Shown here in pieces: positions 27,212-34,718 of a DNA stretch of 64,000 nt. Position numbers and translations under genes: made by a program. Positions within the stretch are counted from its first letter, which is position 1; every line of letters starts with the position of its first letter. The DNA comes from Desertivirga arenae (GTDB taxonomy: Bacteria; Bacteroidota; Bacteroidia; Sphingobacteriales; Sphingobacteriaceae). A model generated the notes under the pieces. The model made no database searches. It saw only the letters and a list, made by a program, of their open reading frames with translations, and was not told the origin of the DNA. The stretch is taken from contig NZ_JAFEWE010000004.1 of the NCBI RefSeq assembly GCF_017355785.1, forward strand, positions 434,001-498,000. Direction: 5' to 3'.

Positions 27212-27440
27212 ACTGTCCCTTTTCTTGAATGATAAGTCCTTTGTATTTTCAACATATGTGCCAATGTGTGAAAGACAGCGTTTTTATACGTAGAAGCGAC
27301 CTGTTAGGTTATGGTTTACTTTTTAGTTCGTGGCCATGCCGGGATTTATTTTAAAATCTGGGGTTGTATTTCTACATTCATACACACTGGAATTGCATAA
27401 TCGAGGTGTTAGTAGCTATTAAAGACAATATATTTGCACT

Positions 27441-28271
27441 ATGAGAAACTTCAAATTGTTCTTAGCTTTCTTCTTTTTTGGAAACTTACTCATTACCACG
27501 AGCCATGCGGCTGAAGTTGATACCGTAGATACTTATAGTGAGGCTATGAAAAAGAATATAAAGGCAGTAATCATTACTCCCGCAGATTATAAAGCATCAA
27601 CTGCCGCATACCCAGTTGTGTATCTGTTGCACGGTTACGGGGGCCGCTACTCTAGTTTTGTTAATGCCATTCCTGCTATTAAGAATTATTCTGACGTATT
27701 TAAAGTTATTCTGGTTTGTCCTGATAGTAATATTGGAAGCTGGTATTTTGACAGTCCAACCGATAATGCCTGGAAATATGAAACTTATACAGCCAAAGAG
27801 TTGGTCAGCTGGGTGGATGGTCGCTATAGAACAATAAAAGATAGAAAGGGTAGAGGGGTAACAGGGTTCAGTATGGGAGGGCATGGTGCAATGTACCTTT
27901 CATTTAAGCATCAGGACGTTTATGGAGTAGCGGGAAGTATGAGCGGTGGTGTTGATTTTAGACCATTCCCGAAAAACTGGGAGATTGCGAAGCGTTTGGG
28001 CAGCTATTCAGACGTTCCGCAAAGCTGGGATCGAAACACGGTGATTAATATGATCGATCTATTAAGACCAGGTAGTTTAGACCTGATTATTGATTGTGGC
28101 ACTGAAGATTTCTTTTTTGAGGTAAATAATAATTTTCATCAGAAGCTTCTTGAAAAGAAGATCCCTCATGATTATATAGTTAGACCCGGAGGACACAATT
28201 GGCCGTATTGGGATAATGCAATCCTTTACCAATTGCTATTTATGAGCAGGTATTTTAGCAAGTTTAAATAA
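27441..28271 (+). CDS. Secreted esterase (alpha/beta hydrolase, esterase D-like)
   Basis: The 276-residue protein has a signal peptide (MRNFKLFLAFFFFG, cleavage near SHA-A). Fold marks are VYLLHGYGGRYSSF, the nucleophile elbow GFSMGGHG, the acid Asp likely in DCGTEDFF, and the His in GGHNWPYW. The pattern matches the family of S-formylglutathione hydrolases, tributyrin esterases and antigen 85. The substrate is probably an acyl ester, exported or periplasmic. TATATTTG at 27429-27436, a perfect -7 box, lies only five bases before the ATG, so the transcript may be leaderless. Confidence 0.88.
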   Translation: MRNFKLFLAFFFFGNLLITTSHAAEVDTVDTYSEAMKKNIKAVIITPADYKASTAAYPVVYLLHGYGGRYSSFVNAIPAIKNYSDVFKVILVCPDSNIGSWYFDSPTDNAWKYETYTAKELVSWVDGRYRTIKDRKGRGVTGFSMGGHGAMYLSFKHQDVYGVAGSMSGGVDFRPFPKNWEIAKRLGSYSDVPQSWDRNTVINMIDLLRPGSLDLIIDCGTEDFFFEVNNNFHQKLLEKKIPHDYIVRPGGHNWPYWDNAILYQLLFMSRYFSKFK

Positions 28272-28273
28272 AA

Positions 28274-28308
28274 TACAAGGCAATATATTTTGATAATATT
28301 GCCTTGTA
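28274..28308. terminator. Terminator between convergent genes
   Basis: A perfect 13-bp stem (28274-28286 and 28296-28308). The minus strand continues into a T-rich run, so it best serves the DUF2892 gene, but it also stands after the esterase gene. Confidence 0.7.
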
Positions 28309-28319
28309 AGACCCCGATC

Positions 28320-28634
28320 TTAGTACGCCTCGGTTGGCATTGCTGATTGTGGTACTCGTACGGAGTTGTCAATCTCGTTCTCAAGTTTCTCTTTCACCGC
28401 GCAGTATCCAGTTACACCACGATATAGTAGTGATCCTCCAATACCTAGTTCAGCTATTGCAAGCCATGGATGTGAAAATACATTGGTTAAACCTTTTAAA
28501 GCGAGAAAAGCTCCGGCACCTAAAGAAACCAGGCGTTCTGACTTTTCTACATTAGCCTCAGGATTTTGCTGTAAAACATTTTTGTTTAAGGTTTCAGATA
28601 CCTTGGTGATCATTGAATTGTTCATGTTTTTCAA
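28320..28634 (-). CDS. DUF2892-type small membrane protein
   Basis: The 104-residue protein has a central SERLVSLGAGAFLALKGL segment and ELGIGGSLLYRGVTGYC, the two membrane helices of DUF2892 (YgaP-tail-like) proteins. Flanking parts are polar. Function unknown. It follows a 196-base AT-rich stretch in which I found no clear promoter. Confidence 0.75.
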   Translation of the reverse strand: MKNMNNSMITKVSETLNKNVLQQNPEANVEKSERLVSLGAGAFLALKGLTNVFSHPWLAIAELGIGGSLLYRGVTGYCAVKEKLENEIDNSVRVPQSAMPTEAY

Positions 28635-28830
28635 TTAGTTATTGTTTTCTTGATTTGGGTTTCTGCTTGTTTATAACTTGCTTTACCCTTGGTAGATTTA
28701 TATTTAACCATCTGACTTTTATAGTGTTTATTAGAATTCGATTTTATTGACAAATAAATATACCTCGGATAACCTCGCTAAAAGCTTGTATTTTAGTTGT
28801 TGTTAACTAAAGGCATTACTGATATTTTTT

Positions 28831-29841
28831 ATGCAGAACTTAGCAAAGAATTCATTTTCTTTTTTTATTGCAGTTGGTTTAACTGTACTTTCTCTTAATA
28901 GATCAAAAGGTCAAACCACTTCAGTTTCAAGAGATACGTCTTTCGCTTTATATAGCACTTATGTAAAAACTAAGAAGGCTTATCCCAATATTCAGATGGT
29001 TTCGGATGACTTGCCGAAAGGAGTTAAGGCAAAGAAGGATATTAATTATTGCAGGGTTTCAAGTGCAAGGAATTTAAACCTGGATGTATTTTATCCTGCT
29101 AAAAAATCCAAAAAGGCTTATCCTGCTGTTATCCTTATTCACGGTGGGGGATGGAGATCTGGAGAGCGTTCTCAAAATATTCCCCTCGCTCAGCAACTTG
29201 CAAAGAATGGTTATGTAGCTGTGAATGCGGAGTATCGGCTTTCAACTGAAGCTTTATATCCTGCTGCGGTGCAGGATTTGAAGGCGGCTATCCGCTGGGC
29301 TAAGGCAAATGCAGGTTCATTCAGGATAGATACTACCAAAATTGCAGTGCTCGGGTTTTCTGCTGGTGGGCAACTTGCCAGTTTGATTGGTACCACTACT
29401 GGGGTAAAGAAGTTTGATGAAGGAAATGCCTGTTATTCCAATTACTCCAGTAATGTACAGGCGATAGTGGACCTGGACGGAACCCTAGCCTTCATACATC
29501 CAGAATCAGGGGAAGGCGACGATAGCAAAGGCAAGTCGGCAGCAACCTTATGGTTTGGGGTGCCTAAAGCTGAGAATCCAGAATTGTGGCATGAAGCAGG
29601 TGCTTTGAACCATGTTAGTTCGCAGACCCCTCCCATACTTTTTATAAACAGTTCTGTTGCAAGAATGCATGCCGGAAGAAACGATATGATTTCAAAGTTG
29701 AACCAATATGGGATCTACACAGAGGTCAGAACCTTTCCTGAAGCTCCACATGTTTTTCCTTTATTTCATCCCTGGTTTAATGATACAGTTGAATTTACTG
29801 TTAATTTTTTAGATAAGGTTTTTAAGGGATCTTCAAATTAA
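28831..29841 (+). CDS. Secreted alpha/beta hydrolase (BD-FAE/acetyl-esterase-like)
   Basis: The 336-residue protein has a signal peptide (hydrophobic 9-22). The motifs are VILIHGGGWRSGER (HGGG oxyanion), GFSAGGQLASL (nucleophile Ser), and the His in PHVFPLFHPW. HGGGW and GFSAGG place it in the hormone-sensitive-lipase/BD-FAE group; relatives deacetylate polysaccharides. It is followed after 59 bases by the Anbu gene, probably by chance. Confidence 0.88.
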   Translation: MQNLAKNSFSFFIAVGLTVLSLNRSKGQTTSVSRDTSFALYSTYVKTKKAYPNIQMVSDDLPKGVKAKKDINYCRVSSARNLNLDVFYPAKKSKKAYPAVILIHGGGWRSGERSQNIPLAQQLAKNGYVAVNAEYRLSTEALYPAAVQDLKAAIRWAKANAGSFRIDTTKIAVLGFSAGGQLASLIGTTTGVKKFDEGNACYSNYSSNVQAIVDLDGTLAFIHPESGEGDDSKGKSAATLWFGVPKAENPELWHEAGALNHVSSQTPPILFINSSVARMHAGRNDMISKLNQYGIYTEVRTFPEAPHVFPLFHPWFNDTVEFTVNFLDKVFKGSSN

Positions 29842-29880
29842 AAAGGACTTGCGGCTTAATATCCTTATATTTCAACCTTG

Positions 29881-29888
29881 TATTTTTG
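29881..29888 (+). promoter_or_regulatory. Candidate -7 box for the Anbu operon
   Basis: TATTTTTG matches TAnnTTTG perfectly, 12 bases before the Anbu ATG. No convincing -33 box is found at 19-21 bases, so the call rests on the -7 match alone. Confidence 0.3.
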
Positions 29889-29900
29889 TGCTCTGTTTAT

Positions 29901-30650
29901 ATGACTTATTGTTTAGGAATTAAAGTTAAAGAAGGACTTGTTGCTATTGCCGATACCCGTATTACTTCGGGAACGGATACAACCTCCAAAAAAAAGGTTT
30001 ATGTGGATCAGCGGGAACAGCATTCCATTTTTATTATGACCAGCGGGCTTCGTTCCGTGAGGGATAAGGCGGTCATTTATTTCAAAGAGCTGATTGACGG
30101 AGGTACAGAGTTTAACAAGTTATATAAAGCTGTCAATGCCTTTGGAGAACAGGTACGAAGAGTAGCTAAAGAGGACAGGGCAGCTTTGGAGCAGTCGGGA
30201 TTTAAATTCAACTTAACCACGATCATTGGAGGACAATTACAGGATGATGATGAGCATAAGATGTTTTTATTGTATTCTGAAGGGAACTGGGTAGAGTTGG
30301 ATGAGGGATCTCCTTTTGTAATTATTGGGAATTCGGGGCACGGAAAGCCCATCCTTCAAAGAACCCTTCATAATGATTCGAGCATGGAACTGGCACTGAA
30401 AACCGGATTCTTGTCATTTGATTCCACCAGGGCCAGCGCTAATGATGTTGATTTTCCTATTGATGTGGTCCTATATAGAAAAAATAGCTTCCAACTGATT
30501 GAGCATCGTTACGAAAAGCATGATTTGGAGAACATCTCGGCGCAGTGGGCTACTGAATTAAAAAAGTCTTTGCAGAATATATCTAACGAATGGATGCATG
30601 CTGCTTTCGATAAGATGGACACCTGTAAAGCCGAGGAAAATGAAGTTTAA
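29901..30650 (+). CDS. Anbu, proteasome-like N-terminal-nucleophile protease
   Basis: The 249-residue protein matches the bacterial Anbu family. The ATG at 29901 is followed by TYCLG: Met removal exposes Thr as residue 1, the proteasome-type nucleophile. Asp17 (in VAIADTR) and a Lys cluster at 29-31 fit the active-site positions. This decides the start over a TTG 15 bases upstream. Anbu self-assembles into a ring or lock-washer; its substrate is unknown. Known Anbu neighbours include a transglutaminase-like protein, and one is here, overlapping by 11 bases. The other usual partners (circularly permuted ATP-grasp, alpha-E) are absent from this window. Confidence 0.9.
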   Translation: MTYCLGIKVKEGLVAIADTRITSGTDTTSKKKVYVDQREQHSIFIMTSGLRSVRDKAVIYFKELIDGGTEFNKLYKAVNAFGEQVRRVAKEDRAALEQSGFKFNLTTIIGGQLQDDDEHKMFLLYSEGNWVELDEGSPFVIIGNSGHGKPILQRTLHNDSSMELALKTGFLSFDSTRASANDVDFPIDVVLYRKNSFQLIEHRYEKHDLENISAQWATELKKSLQNISNEWMHAAFDKMDTCKAEENEV

Positions 30651-31485
30651 TGTCTCAAGTCGTCTTGAGTATCGCATTCAGGAGGATTCCACCATAATTT
30701 TAAACGTTCATGCTTTAAGAACACCCTCGCAGACTATCCTCGAAGAAGCCTTTAACATTGAACCTTATATAAAAAGCGAGGAAATTAACAGTGCCGGTTA
30801 TGAGAGCAGGCTTGTTAGATTTAAAGTAAATGGAGCAACGAATATCAAGATTGGATATCAGGCACTGGTTGATAATTCTTTTAAGTGTTTAAATATAAGT
30901 TCCTTAAATGAAGTTCCTGTGGATGAATTGCCCGCAGATATACTAACCTTCTTAAATCCCAGTCGATATTGTCAGTCGGATAAATTGTATCGTTTTGCAA
31001 ATAATAAGTTTGGCAGTATTGAACCTGCGTTTAATAAAGTGCTGGCGATTTCTGACTGGATCCACGACAATGTTGAATACTTAAGCGGTTCTACTAATTC
31101 TCAAACTTCCGCATATGATACGGTTACTGAGTTGGCTGGCGTTTGTCGTGATTTTGCTCATTTGGGTATAGCCTTATGTCGCGCTCTATCCATTCCTGCC
31201 CGGTACTTTACAGGCTATTCTTATCTCTTAAAACCGGCTGACTTTCACGCCTGCTTTGAAGCCTATCTTGGAGGAGAGTGGGTGATTTTTGATGCTACAA
31301 AATTAGCTCCGTTAAACGGCTTAGTGAAAATAGCAACCGGAAGGGATGCTGCAGATACAGCCATTGCTAATCTTTTCGGAAACGTGAACTGTAGTTGGAT
31401 AGAAGTGGCTTGCGATCTGGCAGAGGAGGGATTTAGCCCAATTTTCTATAATCCCGACTCAACTGTTGCTGTATCCTATTCATAA
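30640..31485 (+). CDS. Transglutaminase-like cysteine protein of the Anbu operon
   Basis: The 281-residue protein has an N-terminal beta-sandwich-type domain (about 1-130, bacterial transglutaminase N) and a transglutaminase-like core. The catalytic Cys is in AGVCRDFAH, the His in DFHACFEAY, and the Asp in VIFDATK. Such proteins cleave or form isopeptide or amide bonds. I chose the ATG at 30640, which overlaps the Anbu stop by 11 bases, implying coupling; a longer frame from 30598 would lie inside Anbu. It belongs to the Anbu-associated group described in amidoligase comparative genomics. Confidence 0.9.
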   Translation: MKFNVSSRLEYRIQEDSTIILNVHALRTPSQTILEEAFNIEPYIKSEEINSAGYESRLVRFKVNGATNIKIGYQALVDNSFKCLNISSLNEVPVDELPADILTFLNPSRYCQSDKLYRFANNKFGSIEPAFNKVLAISDWIHDNVEYLSGSTNSQTSAYDTVTELAGVCRDFAHLGIALCRALSIPARYFTGYSYLLKPADFHACFEAYLGGEWVIFDATKLAPLNGLVKIATGRDAADTAIANLFGNVNCSWIEVACDLAEEGFSPIFYNPDSTVAVSYS

Positions 31486-31487
31486 GA

Positions 31488-31515
31488 AATGCAGAGCACT
31501 TAATTACTCTGCATT
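31488..31515. terminator. Hairpin between convergent genes
   Basis: A perfect 9-bp stem (31488-31496 and 31507-31515) with a 10-base loop directly follows the transglutaminase stop. No T run is seen. Confidence 0.5.
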
Positions 31516-31527
31516 GGCACATTTCTA

Positions 31528-32406
31528 TTAGTGTAAAGAACTAGCTTTCTGTTTCCAGTGCTTCGAAAAATATCTGTAGGCAAGCCACCCTATTATTCCT
31601 AATAGAATAAAAGCCCAGAGATGAGTAATGCCGATAATGAGATCCATAGTGAAGTTCAGACCTGTGGCAAGAGCGTCACCGAACCTTTGAGTTGTCGGAG
31701 ATCGGTAAGTACTCAGATCATTATTAGGAATAGCTTCTTTCTTTATCAATGTATTTTGATTAAACCTCAGCTCCATGGTACTGTACCTCGTGTTCGCCTC
31801 GGTTCTCAAATTATTCATCTTCTGTTCAATTACCTGATCCTGCTCGTCGGCAATAGTTAATGCGTCTTTAGTTTTTAACTTCTCCTTCAGGTTCTGGGCA
31901 TCCAGGATTTTTTGTCTGCTTTGCTGTTTTAGGCTCGAAGAGAGAAAATCAATACTACGGTCGTCTACATCTAACCTCGCCTGTTTTATAAATGTGGCGT
32001 CATCTGCTATTGCCTGAACAAACTCTTCCAGGTGATTAGAAGGAATTCGTACTGTCATTTCTGCTTCAACATCATAAGATGAAACAATAAGGAGTGAGTC
32101 ATTGGATAGAGGGATAGTTTTACTTCCTTGAGGAGTGCTTTCAATATTATGGTGAGTAACCAGACCTCCCAGGCTTCTTACAGACAGAGAAATATGACGG
32201 CTGCTTCTATAAACATCATGTACTTTAAACTCTATATTAGCAGTCTTCACCAGTTTTGTCTCAGTAGCTGGGAGATCCGATACGGAAGTTTCAATAGAAG
32301 TGGAGTCGGCCGAAGCTGAATCTGACTCGTAGTTACCTTTGTTTGAACTACAGGCTGCAAAAGTTAGGGCAATAAGCATCCCTAATGAAAAATTAATAGT
32401 TCTCAT
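31528..32406 (-). CDS. DUF4349 lipoprotein
   Basis: The 292-residue protein has a lipoprotein signal (AAC, Cys19), then a Ser/Asp-rich linker. The core begins ETKLVKTANIEFKV near 51, includes a coiled-coil segment at about 155-210, and ends with one membrane helix near 258-280. This is the DUF4349 layout: a periplasmic domain with C-terminal anchor. Function unknown; in other bacteria such genes appear in envelope contexts. Transcribed alone. Confidence 0.82.
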   Translation of the reverse strand: MRTINFSLGMLIALTFAACSSNKGNYESDSASADSTSIETSVSDLPATETKLVKTANIEFKVHDVYRSSRHISLSVRSLGGLVTHHNIESTPQGSKTIPLSNDSLLIVSSYDVEAEMTVRIPSNHLEEFVQAIADDATFIKQARLDVDDRSIDFLSSSLKQQSRQKILDAQNLKEKLKTKDALTIADEQDQVIEQKMNNLRTEANTRYSTMELRFNQNTLIKKEAIPNNDLSTYRSPTTQRFGDALATGLNFTMDLIIGITHLWAFILLGIIGWLAYRYFSKHWKQKASSLH

Positions 32407-32760
32407 TTTAGCGTGGGTATAGGGTTAAATTGTTCTGTTATTTTAATTTGTAAGCGTTTCTGATCACACTTTTGCTTGAGCTCTTAATTAGGCAATAGCA
32501 TGTCATTACGAGTTCTTTTTTTCGTTTAATTAACTTTTAAGAAAAAATTAAGATTGCTTGAAAGTATACTGAAATAGAAATTTCAGCAATTGGTTTTTCG
32601 TGAAAAAATCGTGTTTTGTTAATTTTAGATGATATATAGCGATTGTTTTGCGCTAAGTGTTGTTGCTTGCTTAGGGGATATTCTTTGCTGTCATATACTT
32701 TTTGTTTCTTTTAAATTAATACGCGGTAGGTGGAAATGTAACCCAGCTTTTTAAGAATTA
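32407..32760. other. Intergenic region, no gene seen
   Basis: 354 AT-rich bases between two minus-strand genes. Stop codons are frequent in all frames. I found no convincing hairpin, RNA or promoter. It should contain the promoter of the DUF4349 gene. Confidence 0.5.
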
Positions 32761-33126
32761 TTATTCTTTCTTTTTGTTCGGATCAAATTCGGGTCCTTTA
32801 GGTGAGCCAGGAGGGACTGTTGGATTTTCCGGAGGGGTGGTAGAAGAGTTAGGGTTAATTACGCTTGGGCGTGGGTCATGAGGATTAGGGTTGTTAGGCG
32901 TAGGCGTAATAGGGGTTGGAGTGCCCGATTTGATAGCACCAGTATCAACTTTAGCCACCGGTGTATTAGCCCGCACCACACTTTTTGTTTTACCTGACTT
33001 TACTTGTTTGCCTTGACGGATGGCGTCAAGGTCGGCCCGCAGTTTCAAACTATCTTTTTTGCTTTGAGCAAAAGATGAAACCGATAAAATTAGCGAAGCA
33101 GTCAATGTTATTATTAAGGTTTTCAT
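32761..33126 (-). CDS. Secreted proline-rich low-complexity protein
   Basis: The 121-residue protein has a signal peptide (hydrophobic 3-20, SFAQ). The middle carries Lys/Ser residues (KQVKSGKTKS). The C-terminal half is rich in Pro, Asn and Thr (TPITPTPNNPNPHDPRP, NSSTTPPENP), probably disordered, ending in DPNKKKE. No domain is recognised. It is likely a periplasmic or surface protein of a lineage-specific kind. Confidence 0.6.
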   Translation of the reverse strand: MKTLIITLTASLILSVSSFAQSKKDSLKLRADLDAIRQGKQVKSGKTKSVVRANTPVAKVDTGAIKSGTPTPITPTPNNPNPHDPRPSVINPNSSTTPPENPTVPPGSPKGPEFDPNKKKE

Positions 33127-33216
33127 AGCATTTGAGGTAGATTCTATGAGAACAGAAATATCATGCCAAGAGGCGAAGATGTTATGATAATTCTTAATGA
33201 AAATGCATGTTCCGAA

Positions 33217-33879
33217 TTAAAGTTCTTCTTTCAGGACTTCCCATACATTTTCAGCTACGATCTTATATCCTTCTGCTGTAGGGTGTATGCCGTCTTTTAA
33301 ATTAAGCTTTACATTGCCAGCGACTCCCTCTAATAAAAATGGGACGAACGGAATCTTATTTGCTTCTGCCACTTGTCTAAATATCGACCGGAATTGTTGA
33401 ACGTAGGTGCCTCCCATATTAGGAGGTATTTCCATTCCCAATAGGATCAATTGAGCTTCTGGATATTTAGCTTTTACCTTGTCTAAAATAGCTTGAAGGT
33501 TTTTCTTCGTTTCGGTGACAGGGATGCCCCGAAGACCATCATTCGCGCCCAGCTCGAGCACAAATACATCCACTTTCTGTTTTAGTAACCAGTCTATACG
33601 GCTTTTGCCACCTGCTGTGGTTTCACCGCTTAAGCCTGCATTGATTACTTTATAAGGGAGTTTTAGAGAGTCGATTTTTCTCTGTATCACTGCAGGAAAT
33701 GCGTCTGACGGATCTTCCAGCCCATACCCAGCTGTTAAACTATTACCAAAAAATACAAGGTTTTTTATCTCTGTCATTTTTTCTTTTTTCTCACTTTGCT
33801 TCTCTTTCTCAGGCTTGTTACCAGAGCACGACGCTACTATCAGTAATAATGCCAGGAGGATAATGGGTAATCTTTGCAT
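33217..33879 (-). CDS. SGNH arylesterase/lysophospholipase (TesA-like)
   Basis: The 220-residue lipoprotein starts at the ATG at 33879, which gives a signal peptide ending VASC. A longer frame to 34017 would add a non-signal leader overlapping the promoter region. SGNH motifs: nucleophile in FFGNSLTAGYG, Gly in NAGLSGET, Asn in ELGANDGLRG, and Asp/His in DGIHPTAEGY. Family members cleave thioesters and lysophospholipids. It is divergent from an ABC transporter of the YbbA/YbbP type, matching the E. coli tesA-ybbA-ybbP arrangement. Confidence 0.9.
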   Translation of the reverse strand: MQRLPIILLALLLIVASCSGNKPEKEKQSEKKEKMTEIKNLVFFGNSLTAGYGLEDPSDAFPAVIQRKIDSLKLPYKVINAGLSGETTAGGKSRIDWLLKQKVDVFVLELGANDGLRGIPVTETKKNLQAILDKVKAKYPEAQLILLGMEIPPNMGGTYVQQFRSIFRQVAEANKIPFVPFLLEGVAGNVKLNLKDGIHPTAEGYKIVAENVWEVLKEEL

Positions 33880-34026
33880 AAACGGAATCAAAGTAATTTT
33901 AAAGCAACAAGTGCTAAATCTTTGTAAGAGTTTTAAACATGCCCCTCTTACAATAGTTTTACATACGATTTGTAATATTCTCCTAAGATAGGAATCAAAC
34001 AAATAAAACAAACACAAGCTAAACTA

Positions 34027-34716
34027 GTGGATAAAATATTAAAAGTTGAAAATCTAGGTAAAACCTATCAGAGTGCCGGGAAAAATTTAACGGTATTAAA
34101 TGAGGTAAATTTTTCAATAGAGGCAGGCTCCACCGTTTCTATTGTTGGCCCTTCCGGTAGTGGCAAAACTACTTTGCTAGGCTTGTGTGCCGGGCTCGAT
34201 AGAAGTTCTTCTGGCTCCATAGAATTAAACGGTTTACGAATTGATCAGTTGAGCGAGGATAAGAGAGCTCAGGTACGTAATGAACATGTGGGATTCATTT
34301 TCCAGAATTTTCAGCTCTTACCTACCCTTACAGCTCTTGAGAACGTGATGGTTCCCTTAGAATTGAGAGGCGAAAAGAATATAAAAGGCCGTGCGTTGGA
34401 TCTGCTTGATAAGGTAGGTCTGGCTTCAAGAGGTCATCATTACCCATCGCAACTATCCGGAGGAGAACAGCAGAGAGTGTCGCTTGCCAGGGCTTTTTCT
34501 AATAGTCCTAAGATCCTATTTGCTGATGAGCCAACCGGTAACCTCGATGCCGAGACAAGCGCCCGCATAGTAAAATTGCTTTTTGATTTGAATCATGAGC
34601 AAGGCACAACCCTGGTTTTGGTAACGCACGACATGGATCTCGCTCAAAAAACTCAGAGGATAATACGCATTAAGGGCGGTGCAATTATCAGTGATGAATT
34701 TGTAACAAGCGCTTAA
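34027..34716 (+). CDS. ABC transporter ATPase (YbbA/LolD-like)
   Basis: The 229-residue protein has Walker A GPSGSGKTT near 39-47, the Q loop FQNFQLLP, the signature LSGGEQQRVS, Walker B ILFADEPTGNLD, and the switch His in VTHD. The LolD/MacB subfamily carries the ENVMVPLEL segment after the Q loop, as here. It is followed two bases later by its permease. These transporters use ATP to act on envelope proteins or lipids; the substrate is not known. Confidence 0.93.
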   Translation: MDKILKVENLGKTYQSAGKNLTVLNEVNFSIEAGSTVSIVGPSGSGKTTLLGLCAGLDRSSSGSIELNGLRIDQLSEDKRAQVRNEHVGFIFQNFQLLPTLTALENVMVPLELRGEKNIKGRALDLLDKVGLASRGHHYPSQLSGGEQQRVSLARAFSNSPKILFADEPTGNLDAETSARIVKLLFDLNHEQGTTLVLVTHDMDLAQKTQRIIRIKGGAIISDEFVTSA

Positions 34717-34718
34717 AG

